A DNA stretch of 64,000 nucleotides from Chromera velia. Its lineage: Eukaryota; Sar; Chromeraceae. The DNA is taken from contig JAHBMJ010001616.1 in assembly GCA_018398765.1 (NCBI GenBank), forward strand, positions 5,001 to 69,000, written 5' to 3'. Shown here in pieces: positions 1 through 13,278 of this stretch (position 1 is its first letter; every line of letters starts with the position of its first letter). The notes under the pieces were generated by a model. The model saw only the letters and a program-made list of their open reading frames with translations, was not told the origin of the DNA and did not search any database. Position numbers and translations under genes: made by a program.

Positions 1-3000
1 GTTCCGATGACGAACGGGGCCGACTGCCCTGTGTGTCTGCAGGCGGGCCGTTTTTAGTCCCCCCCCCAATCCCAAGTCTCCGTTGGGGCGTCTCCGTGAA
101 GGCCCATTCTTGGAGGATCTCATGGATGTGCACGGGCCGACCGAGAGACTCACCCGGTGAGGTGACCATCGTGGAGAACCGGGCCACTCCCAGAAGTCCA
201 AACTTTTGGGGGTCCAGCCCGAGGGCCGAGCTAACGTTCCAGTGAGGGTGGGAAAACTGGAGCGCCCCTGATGAGAGCGCAGACGAGAGACCGACTACCG
301 AGAGGTGCGTGTCTGCTTGGAAGATGTACGCGTAGGTGTCTGCATCCCGTGGGGCAGTCAGAAGGTCTCCGTGGAGCAGCCGTCTGTTTTCTGGAATGGA
401 CAGGTTCGGGGGGGACGCGAGAGGGAGGGGTGTGGGACGGCAAAAAGGAAGTCGCAGAAGAACGACTGAGGGACGGGGACGGGAGGAGACCGCAGAGCGA
501 GACGCCCCCCCCACCCCCGCGGAAGGGATTCGTGCACCTGTGGGAGTCAGCGCAGGGACAGTCCATCGTTCCCGAGTTGCAAGTGAGGCGCCTGATGGAT
601 CTCTGTAAAAAGAAGACCCCGCCCCGCCGCCGCCGCCGACAGCTGCTGCGGTGCTGCTCCGTTCCGCCGCCCTGCTGCTGCTGTGTGGTGTGCGTAATTG
701 CCCCCCCCCTCCTGTCCCAACAGCAGCAGCGGAGGGGGGAGTGGGAAGCCTCGGCCTGGGGGACAGTCGGACCGGGACTATGCGCAGAGGCCCTGCAGTG
801 ACCGAGCTAAAAGTCCTCCAGTCGCTGTTGGCGTGTGCGACTGCCAACTGGAGGGGGAGTTCGGGGGAGCTGTGGAAGACCTTCGTGACCACTGAGGAGG
901 GGAATGTGCTGCATGCAAACACGAGGACATCAATCACGCAGTGAATGCGGAAAGAAGGAAGGAAGGAAGGACTCATTTCAATCGCCAGCAACGACAACAA
1001 GAAGAAGAGACATAGGTGAAGAAAAAGAAAAAAAAAAAGAGATCAACGAATCTGGGCTACCCACACACAAGCCCCCGTCTCCGCCCTGTCTCAAACATTT
1101 GTCTGTAGAAACAAGTGTGGACGGACCACTCGAAAAGCGCAAAAAACGAAGCCACTGTCCTGTTCGTTTCCAGTATTTTCCCAAATCGTAGCCGTTGCCC
1201 CTCGTCGCGCGCCGCCACACGGAAGGCCCCCAGAGGCACGCCTAGGGGCGGTACGGTGGTGGATGTGGTGCCGCCTTTCACGGCGCGGGTCAGTCGTTTC
1301 ACGACGTTCCTCTGGCTGATGCTGTTTTCTCTATCTCCCCCTCGTCTTTCTCTCTCTCTTTCAGTCACCGATCGGGAAGACATCAAGAGGGCCCCCCCTT
1401 CGGCGCTTTCTGCTCCCCCTACAGCTTCGAGTTCCGACTCCCCTCCTCCTTCTGCTGCGGCTCCCGTCAAATGAGACTCTAATGGGCCCAGGGCTTGCCA
1501 GGATCGCGCGCCAATCGAGAGAAAACGTCCAATTCTTGAGGCCAGCTGTACGTCTCTGTACCTGACTCCCTGCAACTTCCGCGCTTCAGCCGTCTGACGA
1601 CTAAGCGTGCCAGACGCTTGGAGGTTTGGCCCTGCGCGAGACAGAGACGATTCACTCTCTCTCTCCACACCCATGGGTGAGAGCCTCTGATTGTCCCGCA
1701 AAGCGGCAACGGAGACGGGGACAGGGTCCGACTCCCGGGGTATTTCGGGGTCTCTCGCATGGGCCCGTGTGGGGGGGGAGGGGGAGGGGGAGAGAGAGCG
1801 GCCCCCTGCGGATACGGAGACGGAGAAGCCGAAGGGAGGGGAGACGGATGAGGGGGACCCGGGGGGGACCACAGGGGCCGACGGGTTGAATGTGGCCGCT
1901 GCGGTTGCGTGTCTAAAGTCTTCTCCTTCCAATGCTCTGGCCATCAGGTCTAATTCCTCGAAAGGGTCAACGCCTGTGAAGGAATGGGTGCGCGAGATCG
2001 AGAAACCCCCTCCGCTGTCTCTCTCGACTGCTGTACCAACGCCACCCTGAGCAGATCTGGTTTTGGATGAAAACGTATTCTCTCGCAAGTAAAGTCCTGA
2101 ATTTCTTCTAACATTTGAGGTTTTTCCTTCTGTCTCCTCTTCTTCACCTTCTGCCTCTAAGGCGTCTGGCTGAGTACTGAGTCTTCCTGATAGCGCTGTG
2201 TGAGACTGGGTTGCTCCTCTCGCCCTGACTGCAGTGGCTGAGGAGGTGAGCACGAACAACTGCATCCGCTTGCACAGAAAAGAAGCGAAGGCGTCCCAGA
2301 GAACATCCGGGGCCAAATTCAAACACGACTCTGTCTCGGATCTGTGCTCGGAGGGCGGATCTGAAAACGAGACACTCTCACTTTCTCTTTCTCTCCGCCC
2401 ACCCACAACAGGAGACCCCTCGCCATTGCCCCCCGGAGGCAGTGTGTCAACAAAAGAAGCCCTGAAGATCTCTGAGGGCTCTATTGAGGACGAGAGGGCC
2501 ACACCCTCAAGCGCAGAACCGACAGGCCGATGTTGGTGCAGAGCCCTGAGCTTCCTCTCCGTGCGCTCCCTGTACACGAGCTCTCTCTGTGCACGTCGGT
2601 GTGCAACGTCTGCAGGGTGGAGGACGGAGAGAAAGTGCTCAGCCGCTCTTTCTGCCTCCACGAGGCGGAGAGCCACAACGCAGACCACCTGCACACACAC
2701 GCACGTGGGGGGGGAGCAGACACACTATCGAGAGAACGGGCGGGAAGATCAATCAATCAATCAATGAATCAATCGATTGATCGATCCAACGGCCATGCCA
2801 TAATGCAGCGCAGCGCAGCATGTGTATGGTTGGACGGTCAGTCGGTGCAGCATACAGGGAGAAAAAGAGTTAAGAGAAAAGCGCAAGCATGACCCTCCTG
2901 CTTCAATAAACCATCACTGTACAATTCCTAGCCATCAGACAAAGAAGGTTACACGCTTCAGGCATGGATTCGCCAGAGAGGGATGATGCAGTGTGTGTGC

Positions 3001-3935
3001 TTCCCTGTCTCTCTTTCTCCTCTCCTCTCTCCCCCCCTCTTCGTTCCGTGCATGCACGCGGGTTCCCTTCCTTTCCTTCGACCTAGCTCCATCTTCCTTC
3101 CATGCACTCTCTCTCTCTCACAGCCCTATATCTCGCTGAAGTCCGTACTCTTTCCTCCTGCCGGCCGTTCTCTGCGTATGATGTCAAACTCCATTCGGTT
3201 TCCGAATGACATTGCTGAAGTGGCAGGCTACCTTCACCTTTCCCTCTGCCCCACCTGTGCCGCAATTTCGTCGCTGAGCCTCTCATCGTCCGACGCGGTT
3301 GCGGGGGACAGAGACAGCACCGCCCGTGCCACATGGAGCGCCACATCCCCAAGCAACCAGCGAGGAGAGACTGCGAGAGCCCCGTTGGCATGCCGGACTC
3401 GACACCGGAGCCAACGGATGAGAGCAGCATCTCTGCATTCATTCATTCATTCATTCATTCATTCATTCATTCATTCGTTCAAAGATGTCCCTCCCCCATC
3501 CTCCACGGTCAGCCAGCCGGTCGGACAGACAAAAATCGATTCATTGACTCTCCTCTCCAACAACGGATCAATAGACAAATCGAGAGGGAAGGCATCTGCT
3601 CATCGAAAGGTGTTCCCCCCCCCCCTTTCCCCCCTCACGTACCTGGTGAACCCCCTTTCCCTCACGACCTCTTCAAAGAAGGCATCCCAACGCTCAGGAG
3701 AGAGGCCGCAGTGCCACAAAGCCTCTCCCAACAGCACAAGCAACTCAGGGTGACGATGCACCGTCTCGGTCCCTGCACGCACAGACACACAGAACATCAC
3801 AGCAAAATACTGACACACACACATACATACATACATCCGTACACAGGCGTACGCAAGGGCGATGCACACACGGATAAGGACACATTCAAGTGCGCTTTGA
3901 CAGACAAGACAGACAGACAGACAGACAAGACAGAC

Positions 3936-3971
<36 letters not shown>

Positions 3972-4001
3972 TATATGTTTCTTCTTCTTCAGACAGACAG
4001 G

Positions 4002-4033
<32 letters not shown>

Positions 4034-6804
4034 GACAGACAGAGAGACAGACAGACAGACAGATGTACCGAGAGATCCATCCACCACCCTCCCAAATCTC
4101 TCTCACACACACAACAGCCGACAGACCCACCCAAGCCCGCCCGTGCCCTTTCCAGCAGCGCCACTGCCCCCTGAAAGTCTCCAGTCTCAAAGCAGCACTT
4201 CCCCTGCTCAAGGTACAGACGCCACCCCGGAGGGTCCCACAGAGACAGGGACTGCACACAGGTGGCAGGGGCAGGCAGACATATGGAACATCCGCTCTCT
4301 CACACACACAATTTCAGACCGAAGAAATGAACACACGGAGAGCAGGATGTCTCCGCAGATGTAAAGATTTGGTTTCAGTGACGGAACAGAAAATGAAGGA
4401 ACGGGCCGCTAATTAATTCATGAGGAGCAGCGTGGTGAACAGGAAGACAAATGCTTCTCAAAAGGCCATTCCGCTCCCTTCTCCCTCTGTCGGTCCCTTT
4501 CTCTCCGCTTGCCAGCCAGACTGACGTCAACGAATATTTGCAGCTCGTCCTCTTCCGGTCTCGCTGTGTCTGCGAATGTCATCACAGAGCTTGCTCTCGT
4601 GTGCATCCTTCTAATCTCCTCTTTCCGTGCCCTCTCTCTGTCCCTGTCCCTCTCCCTGACAACCAACGCCGTCTCCATCCCCCTCTGGAATGCAATCAGA
4701 CGCTCTCCTAAGGCCTTCGCCTCCGCCACCTTGCCCTGCTCTCTCAGCAGTCTCAACGCGTTCCACCTGCATGCATATAGATGCAGTTAGTTTGCCGACA
4801 ATGGGCGCAACGGAATACATGAACATTCCTCCACACATCCGCCTAAAAATACTGTCCTCCATTCGAACCTTGATGCCAAGCAACTGACGCACGCAAGGAT
4901 GCCAAGCAACTGACGCACGCAAGGATGCCAAGCAACTGACGCACGCAAGGATGCCGAGCAATTGACGCACGCAAGGATGCCAAGCAACTGACGCACGCAA
5001 GGATGCCGAGCAATTGACGCACGCAAGGATGCCAAGCAAGTGAATGCATGAAGTCACAGATACGACGACGAACAGACCGACCGATCGGACGAAGCATCAA
5101 ATGCAAAGTGAGTAGAGAGGTCTTATCACACACTGGGCCATGTCACGAATGCGAATGAAAAGCAGAATTTATTTTGTTTCACTGGATCTCCGGCGAGCAA
5201 ACTCAACAAAAAAAAAGAAATCGTAGTTGTGAGCTGACCCACTGTGACAGCCAGCCTAGAGGCCGGCCTAAAGAGGAAAATGGATCGATGTGTTTCAACC
5301 CCCCCCTCCCCCCCCCCAAAAAAGAGAGAAGAAAACAAAGTTACTGACTGACTGACAGGGACTCGCGTCCCACTTTCAACATCAACCCCTCGTCGTCGTG
5401 TCTCCAGCCCTTCAGACAGAAATAGTTATTCATACAACAGATGCACATGCAGTAAATGCATACATACGTCAACGCACACACACGCATGTGCAGATAGATA
5501 TACTTCCCCCCCCCCCGCCCCCCTCTCTCTCTCTCTCTTGCGCGCGCGCTTCTGCACACACATACGCTCCTCTGCACCCTGCACGTCCGTCCCTTCACAT
5601 TGGTTCTTTGTCCGTCCATTGCCCCCCCCTCCCTTCGCCTTTGTTCTTTCTCCTCCGGCCTACCATCTCACGGATCGCTGCACTGCCTGCATGCGTTGTT
5701 GTGTATGTGCATGTTTGCTTGTGTGCCTGTCAATTAATGACTCTCTTCACACGTGGCTCGACTCCCTTCCTTTTCTCTTTCCCGTCTTTCTTTTCAGACC
5801 TCTTTCCTTCACTTTTATCTCCATTTCTTTTCTGTTGCCGCCTCTTCATTCCAACTGCTGCTGCAGGGCATGATGTAGACATGACAACATCCAGACTGAT
5901 GTGATCAGCCCATGCACCCACCTCAGGGCCTTTCCATGGCTTTGGGATCTCTGTGACGTCCCGGAGGGGGGCGGCGTTGCGCTGCCACACCTCCTCGAAT
6001 TCTGCGCTCTGCACACAAGCCAGCAAACAGAAAAAAAAAGGAAGGAGGGAAGAAAGCATGAAGGTAGAGAGAGAGAGAGAGAGAGAGAGAAAGAAAGAAA
6101 GAAGGAAAGAAAGAAAGAAAGAAAGAAAGAAAGAAACAGAGAAGTATATTCACATATGGGGTATTGCTGGGGGACTTTTAGATGTCATTTCTTCCCTTCC
6201 CTTCCCTTGCCTTAACTGCATACCTCAATCAATCATGGATCCATCCATTCACCAACAGTCGTCCTCGGCCCTCTCCAAACAGAAGACAATTAAGTGAATG
6301 GAGCATCTTATGCGTCGAAAGAGCCTCTTCAGATCACTTTTTTCTGTTCTGTCTGCATGCCAGACTGACAAGGTACCCTCCTTTACAAAACCCCGCAGCC
6401 CCCCCCTTTGCACCTAGTTGACTGACCTGAGTGAATTGCAGGAGCCACCAGAGGGTCTGGTCCCGTCGGCCCATGCGGAAGAGAATGCGCGCAATGTCGT
6501 AGGCAGGGGGGGGGGTCACCGAGAAGAAGGGCGTCTTGGCGGCTCGACGCTGAGGGGAAGAACCAGACATAGGGGGACAGAGGGAGGGAGGGAGGGAGGG
6601 GCAGTCATGGTGCATGACATGATCGATACATCTTTCCTTTTCTGGGTGTTCAACCACATATGCAGCTAGAGGAAAAATGTTTTGTCTTCTTTTTCTCGTG
6701 CATAGTTTTGGCACTGTTCCCTCTCCCTTCAAGGTCGCTTCTGCCTCCTCAAGTATCCGCAGCGACCAGCCAGCAGACTTCCCACATCCAGGCAAGAATG
6801 AATG

Positions 6805-6863
<59 letters not shown>

Positions 6864-9800
6864 TAACAACTGGTTCCCAGAACACTTTTCAAGTTAAGAA
6901 AACAAACGTATTGAAAATCCACATCCCCCATGCATTCCCTCATGATATGTGCAACCCTGCAGGGTCCTCTCTCTCTCTCTCTCTCTCAAGACGTCCAGAT
7001 ACACGACACGGCCCAACTAACTCACTGACGAGAAAGATGAGTGCCTCGGAATCCCTCCCCACCCTCAGAAGCTCTGAGGCCAATGCGTAGGCGATCTCTC
7101 CCTCGCTTCGGATCACTTCTTTTTTCAATTCATACAGTCCAAATAGGGAGGGGACTGCAGGGGTGATCGCTCGGGCTGTGGCTGCTGTCACCCCTGTCAG
7201 TTCCTCCGGAGACCCAGCAACTCCTGTCGGGGTGCCGACTGCCAGGGGCGCTCGCAAACTCCCCCCCGGGCCCTGCTGAGTGGGGGGGGGCTTATACAGA
7301 TGGGGGCACAGGTAGCGATGCAGTTGTGCCGTCAGACGATCCCGGAAGGCCCTCAGGACGGGCCCAGCGTCCCTCTCTCTGTCCTCTGCCGGGGCTCCTT
7401 CTCTCGGTGTGAGGAGCCCCGAAGAGGAACGGGAGATCCGACCGTGCCGCCTCCCCGACGGGGTCCGAGAGGACGAAGGGGGGGGTTGAAGTCTGAAGTT
7501 CTCGTCAATGTGGGGCACCTCAAGAAGAGAGGCGATGCGTACGAGGACCAGGCAATGTCGCCTAAGTGCCCACTCAGCAGAAGGGTACACCCCTTTTTGG
7601 TGGAACACCTGGGGATCCTCTAGGACTGCGTGGATCTCAGAGAGGACCCCTTGGAGTTGTTTCAGGTGCAGATGGCTAGTTGCCTTCTCAACCCGCAGAT
7701 CTGGATTTTTCCGATCGAGCCGGATGCCCATCTGGCAGGCGTGCAGAGCTAAGTCGAATCTTTTTTTCTGACCGAAGTACCGCGCAGATCGAATTGATAG
7801 CTCGGTGAGAAGTTCTTGTGCCCCCCTCATCCTCCATGTGCTTGGTCTCTGCAGGACACGCACAAAAACTCTTCTCATACTGTCGGCAGCCAGGGTCTCC
7901 CTCTCAGACGCCAACGAAGAAACGTCCCTCAGACCCCCGCCAGCGGAGACGGAGTCGAACGCCCCCCCCAGGTGACCACTCACCTCCGCCCCCCGCGGAG
8001 GCGACAACCGACGAGAGCTCCGACCCCCCGCCGTTGCAGCCGAGAGGAGCCGCGCCCCCCCCGAGGGACGCGCCCCCCCCGCGGCTTTCCACTCGGCTTC
8101 AGTGACCATCTGGGCCAGGAGGAGGGCCAGGGGATGGTCCGAGTTACTGAAAGCCCAGCGCTGTACGGAGGAGGGGGAGGAAGGAACATGAGTGAAGGCT
8201 GAATACAGGGGACGAGAGACGTGCTTGCTCACTTAAGCAGAGAGAGGATAGGAGGAAAAGTGCAGCGACAGCTCTTGAAGGAATTCGCGAGAAGGGAGGA
8301 AAAGGGAAAGAAATAGAGGAGATGCATGGGCAAAAAGCGAATTACTTGAATGGGCAAATGAATGCGGAAAAACACTCACTGACTGACTGACATGGAGTTC
8401 ATGCATTTTGTTGGGCGTGTCGATGTTTTCACTCTCAGCAATGCAGCACAGCCACCCTGCAATCGCCTCATCCGCATATCCCTCCCCCCCCCTCTCCTCA
8501 TGTTCACCGAAAGGACCTCTCAACGCGCACTCAAAATGGCCCAACGCCGCTTCTGCACCTCTCAATAAAGCCGCAAGCAATCCCGCATAATAAGAAGCTC
8601 GGACATCCGGACCCGGTCCCAATCTCTCCAGAGCCGCGCGCCCCGCCGCCTCGAGACTTCTGGAGGCCCCGAAAATCTTCTCCACCATCCAGGACTCCCA
8701 ACCGAGAACGTCATCCCTCCTGAAGGCTCCGAGGCCCAACCGGATACGCGCGTTCTTTTCCAGAGACGCCACGCAAGGAGCCGCCAGTGAATGAGCAAGG
8801 ACAAACAGATAGAAGGGAACGAGACAGAACAACGCGAGAATGTTCACGTCCTTCAACACAAATGCCGCAAAGGTCCCCTCTCCGTCTCCGTCTGCACTTT
8901 TCACCTTCGCCGCCCCCGTCTCCGCCCTCACCCCTGACATCATTTCCGTCACGTCCAGTTGGAGGTGGGGGAGCAGAAGGGTAACAGAGGCCAAAGAGAT
9001 CGCAAAAGACAGTGCACCTTGAAGAAGGACGAGCGCGGTCATCCCAACCCTCGAAGGAGGCACTGTGAGAGGGGGGAGAGGGAGAGACCCGGGAACGATC
9101 AGTCTCTTGTGGAGGGGAAGAAACTCCACTGCCGCCAGCCGGATCTGCAAACACGAAGCCGAGGCGAAAGGAAATGGAAAATCGGCGAAACGGAGGGAGA
9201 TCTTTGAACAGACGACAGCCGACACTCTCATTACTTTTTGTTGCTTATTCTATCCAAAGAGCCCCAAAAGATCTTCGAACAGACGACAGCCGACAAACTT
9301 ACTAAGGGATCTGCAGCAATTTGTGGCTCCTCCACACAAAAGTCATCAAAGACACGACGATTGAAGGAAAAGCCTCGTTTTCTGCTTCCAAGAAGACCGA
9401 CAGACGGAAACTCAGATAGGCATGCAGACAGATGGATTAACGGGCAGACAAACCGACTGACTGACCAGATATGCATACAGACAGACAGACAGACAGACAG
9501 ACAGATTGACGGGCAGACAGATGCACCGAATGACCGACTGACCAGCGGACACTTCAAGAGAAATTCCTGAATGAGGGGGGACGTCACGAACGCTGCACAG
9601 TGAGTGATCATTCAGGGAAGGGAAGGGAGATGGCAGTTAATCAGGAAGCCACGCAAGTACTCGTGCATACACTTTCTCATTAATTCACTTCTGCATTCAC
9701 TGGCGCACACAAATACACCAGAGAGCGGAAGTTGCGCTCTCTCTCTCTCTCTCTCTCTCTGTATGTGTGTGTGTGTCTCTCTATTGCGCCTTGGGGTCCA

Positions 9801-12800
9801 GCGAGGACGCTTGAAGTCAAGAAAAAGTGGAATGGACATCGATCCCAATATTGCAGCTAGGAATCTTCCCGCTCACCTAGAAGGACACTGTACCGCCTCA
9901 AAAGCTCAGCATATTCTCCTGGCCCCTCAGGCACTTTGCTTGTTTATTTTTTCATTCAAACCCGAAGAAAGGCATGAGACGAAACGCACCAACATACAAC
10001 ACAGACCTGAGAGAATGCAGGGTGCAAAGGGGGTACACAGAGCGAAGAGGAAGAACAAGCACTTCCATCCCCCAGGCACGAGCATCAACAAAAGTTGGGC
10101 CCTGGTCGTGTCAAAACTCGCTCCCTGCAATTCGATTCTGCATATATCAGCAGTGCATACATGCATGCACGTACAGGGAGAATTGTGGATTGAAGTGCAA
10201 ACAAATTCATTCATCATCATCATCAGCAGAGGTGGTATGGGAGTCTCTCTCTCTCTCTCTCTCCTCGAGATTCATGATGCCAGCCATGCACTCTTGGATC
10301 GACAGAAAGCGATCTCAATGGGACTTGTTTACGGAGGCTTGAGCAGCAATGCCACAAAACCCCAAAAAAATGAAAAAGAGGCTGAAGGAGATACACACAC
10401 ACACACACACATTCCCGCGTAATCGACGAGAGCCTCAGTGAAGAGACGGCAGAGAGAGAGAGAGAGAGAGAGACGGTTCCTTCTGCCCATCTTCTGGCGA
10501 CGCCTCTGTTTCTCCAAATATGCATGTCACAGCTAGGCGTATGGACATACACATGCACACAGAGCGACCAATCATGCACGCTCCATCATCTATGATCATG
10601 CAGTCCTGATTCCAAAAAAGCCTTTCTATTCTAACACACTCACTCAACTGACTGACTGTTCCTCCACCCACGACAGGGGGGCCTTCAACTTCACTCCAGC
10701 CCTTCGTCCGACGAGTCCGGGAGTGAACAGGAGCCCGCAGAGTCCGACCACGAAAGCGAAGGGAACGAACAGGTTCAGGAGACGAACAAACAAATGCCAG
10801 AAAGACAAAAGGACACCTGTGGATTTCCCTCTCAACCCATCCCAACCACGTGAAGCAAACGACCGGAACACATCCTCAATTCGATACAGAGGGAGTACTA
10901 CAAGACTTGCAGAGAGGAACGGCAGAGCTAGAGCAAGTGTGACGACTAGACACGAAATACTAGTGTCAATTGTCAACCACCCCCAGCAGAGGCCGACAAG
11001 CGCCGTGCCGACCCCCCCCACTAGTCTCACAACCGACGCTGCAGGGATTTTCTGTTCAGGCGGAAGCCAAAACGGAGCCAGACACGCTAGAAGAATGGAC
11101 ACAACAGAGCCCAAAAACATCCAAACTTGGAATACCTGAAAGCTCGCACACGCCCACTGTTGTGAAAGTGGATGTGCCCCGGTTGCATTCCCTCCCCCTT
11201 GCGTGTCAACGTTCTGTCCCGAATCCGCATGGCAAGGTCTGAGGGGGATCAGTGTTTGCTGCTGTTCTTCTTCCTGCTTTTTCTTCTTTGCCTCTGCCCT
11301 TTCCTTCTTATCCTTCTGTTCCGTTTCGCTTTTTCCTTCCGCAGCTTTCTTCTTCTCAGGAGATTCTGCCTCTTTCTTCTTTTCCCCTTCTTTTCCCCTA
11401 TCGCCCTCCCCCCCCCCCCCNNNNNNNNNNNNNNNNNNNNNNNNNNNNNNNNNNCCCCCTCCTTTTGCAGATTCAGACGACGCTTCCGCATCAACAACCA
11501 GTCTCCTCCGCACACCTCTCAACGGACCCGAATCTCCTTCCTCCATCATCCTTTCCTTTACGCTTTCCGGGAGCACTGTATACGACAGACTTTCCGGGGC
11601 CAGCGTTGGCATATCCGAGAACACCCCTATCAAAGCGACGTTTGGGACGTTCGAGAAAGGGGGCGGCAGGTTCAGTTGCTCCCCGAGACTCTGGAGATTC
11701 GGCAAGTGCTTCCACTCCACCACTGCCAGGAGGACGGCTGCCCCAACGCCAACGAAGATGAACCCCCGAGCAACGCCGTGGAGGAGGCAGGGGACCCGAA
11801 AGAAATTGCCGTAGGCAGAGACGCGGTGCCTGCATTTATTTTCATACAGAATTCTTTTTCAGGAAAATAAAAAGAAATCTGTATGAAAAGAATTCCGTAT
11901 CAAAACAAATGCAGGCAGAGACGGGGTGCCTGCACTCAGGGAATACCTCGTAAGTCAGCACCTTGAGGTTCGTTTGAGTGCACAAACAAACGTCACACAC
12001 AGAAAACGTCACAAGACAGGTGAGGCTGAATGCTTCGTCTGGAGAAACAACAAAGGGCGACAGGAGCGAGAGAGGCGGCAGAAGAACATTTATCACACCC
12101 CCAAAACAACAGAAAGAGACAGGAGGGAGGCAGCTAGGAACAATGAATACAGGGAGGGAGAGAGTGTGGGTAGAAACGAAACGAGGGATCAAACAGTCCT
12201 CCCTCCCTTCCTCCCTTCCTTCCTTCCTTCCTTCCTTCCTTCTCGGCATAGGAAGGAAGGAAGAAAGCGGAAAGAGAATGTCCGACAACCCATCAACCTA
12301 GTGAACCTACCGTGGAAAGACCTCAATCGGAGACTCCCCCCCCAGAACACCGACGATGTTGGCATTCAAACTTGATTGGAGAGAAAGAGAGCTCCCGAGT
12401 CCACCACCACCACCCGAGAGGAGAGCGGGGTCCCCCGGACATTTGGCCCTGCAGGTACGTGCATGCATTCATGCATGGCCAGACAGACGGATGCATATTG
12501 GCAGATTGAAAAGGGAAGACAAAGAAAGAGACGGATCTGTTCGCCCCTCCACCCGTGACTCATTCAAAAAGAGACAGGCACTTGCGGTCAAGATCTCAGA
12601 AAGCGACAATGAGAACGCCAGATACAGAGTCGACCTGCCATTTGAAGGGACCACCAGACACCTGGTCAGTCATGTGGGAAACTTCCCTCATGCAGTTGGT
12701 GAGGGAGCAAGACGTAGTGCCCTTTCGGTTTGGTTACTGAGAAAGAAGGACCGGAGAGACGAGACGAGACGGGACGAGACACACTACTGACATCGCAGGA

Positions 12801-13278
12801 ATGAGAGCAGCAAACAAGCAAGAGAATCAGACAGACTCCGACATGACAGAAGAAGAAAACATATTAGGGGACCACCCGTGTAGGTACGGGGAATTAATTA
12901 AACTCACCGTCGCAGCGCCTCCACCCCCCTGTTGAACCCGACGAACGCGGCAAAGAACACAAAAAAAACTGTGAGCACCCCGACAGTAACGTTCTCCGTC
13001 ACGGCTGACGCCTTCTCGGAGAGACCGAGACGGTCTACTCTGGGAAGGAAGAGCCACACAGCAAGAATGCAAATCACAAAGGAAATCCACATGCACGAAC
13101 TGATGGAGCACCATCTGGTGTGATGCACAGGCTGGTAGGGGTACACGCCGGCTCTCCCGGTGACCCTTGCTGCTGCCGGAGGTCTTGCCCCCGTCTGGCT
13201 GGATTGTAAGGACCCGTCTCTACCGTCTCTTTCCCCCGACAACCGACGATACTCAAACCCCCGCTGGTCAGTTGCCAT
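1..13278 (-). CDS. Giant membrane-TPR protein gene, 3' end beyond left edge
   Basis: Hand-built model; exons in transcript order 13278-12908, 12448-12311, 12025-11930, 11829-10672, 10381-10333, 9144-8392, 8160-7030, 6549-6427, 6008-5922, 4766-4526, 4251-4131, 3772-3643, 3432-3255, 2688-1127, 908-<1. Reading phases agree at every junction except 5922/4766, where a small exon is probably missed. The product is at least about 2,350 residues. The start is ATG at 13278 (MATDQRGFEYRR). Exons 1-6 hold several hydrophobic segments, for example WISFVICILAVWLFL and VWMFLGSVVSILLACLAPFW, plus a lysine/glutamate-rich stretch around the N gap. From 9144 on, TPR-like helical pairs appear, such as LYLEQGKCCFETGDFQGAVA. 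The exon at 2688 is serine/glutamate-rich. The last exon stays open to base 1 and includes DADTYAYIFQADTHLSVVG. I do not recognise the family. A membrane-anchored TPR scaffold is inference; two adjacent genes split near 10 kb is the main alternative. Confidence 0.6.
3436..3480. repeat. (ATTC)n array
   Basis: About ten head-to-tail attc units next to the 3' splice site of the exon at 3432-3255; intronic. Confidence 0.9.
3899..4063. repeat. (CAGA)n arrays split by a unique core
   Basis: Two CAGA arrays flank a short non-repetitive core, actatatgtttcttcttc, at about 3969-3990. The same core sits beside another CAGA array at about 61384-61402. Both copies are in introns of minus-strand genes. 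A long plus-strand open frame here is only the repeat read as Asp-Arg-Gln-Thr. Confidence 0.9.
4872..5043. repeat. 26-bp minisatellite, about 6.6 copies
   Basis: Unit gatgccaagcaactgacg plus cacgcaag, repeated head to tail. Two variants occur, caagcaactg and cgagcaattg, in the order A-A-A-G-A-G. It lies in an intron of the giant minus-strand gene. Confidence 0.95.
6060..6140. repeat. (GA)n/(GAAA)n microsatellite
   Basis: Pure purine array in the intron upstream of the exon at 6008-5922. On the gene's strand it forms a pyrimidine tract. Confidence 0.9.
9204..9300. repeat. Short direct duplication upstream of an exon
   Basis: The string gaacagacgacagccgaca occurs twice, at about 9207 and 9278, roughly 71 bp apart. 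It lies in the intron 5' of the exon starting at 9144. No function is seen. Confidence 0.7.
11421..11454. other. Assembly gap of 34 N in a poly-C tract
   Basis: The gap lies in an exon of the giant membrane-TPR gene, between poly-C runs that encode glycine on the minus strand. Phase on both sides agrees with a gap of 34 bases, but the true length is unknown. Confidence 0.95.
11813..11934 (-). mobile_element. Introner-like element with TIRs inside a coding exon
   Basis: A 22-bp direct repeat (11813-11834 and 11913-11934, one mismatch, offset exactly 100 bp) flanks a short AT-rich insert. The insert's ends form an inverted repeat of about 28 bp with three mismatches (11831-11858 against 11913-11886). 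On the minus strand the host reading frame enters one copy of the repeat and resumes in phase from the other (codons R-H-P-V-S-A / R-H-R-V-S-A-Y). Removing exactly 100 nt (11929-11830) as a GC-AG intron restores an uninterrupted exon; left in place, the insert brings an early stop. Introners with terminal inverted repeats and direct repeats are known from dinoflagellate relatives such as Amoebophrya. That this copy is spliced is inference. Confidence 0.7.

Noticed and set aside
271-801. Plus-strand open frame of 176 codons with plausible splice sites
   Set aside because: The minus strand is open without a break over 908-1, carries GC third-position bias and joins in phase to the upstream exon; the plus frame is its shadow.
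3333-4364. Plus-strand open frame of 343 codons
   Set aside because: Much of it is CAGA repeat translated as Asp-Arg-Gln-Thr, and the rest is antisense to TPR exons.
4872-5043. CRISPR-like array
   Set aside because: Units abut without spacers; it is a minisatellite in an intron of a eukaryotic gene.
10672-13278. Membership of the membrane part in the TMEM43 family
   Set aside because: Hydrophobic segment spacing is loosely similar, but the family's soluble-domain motifs are not visible.
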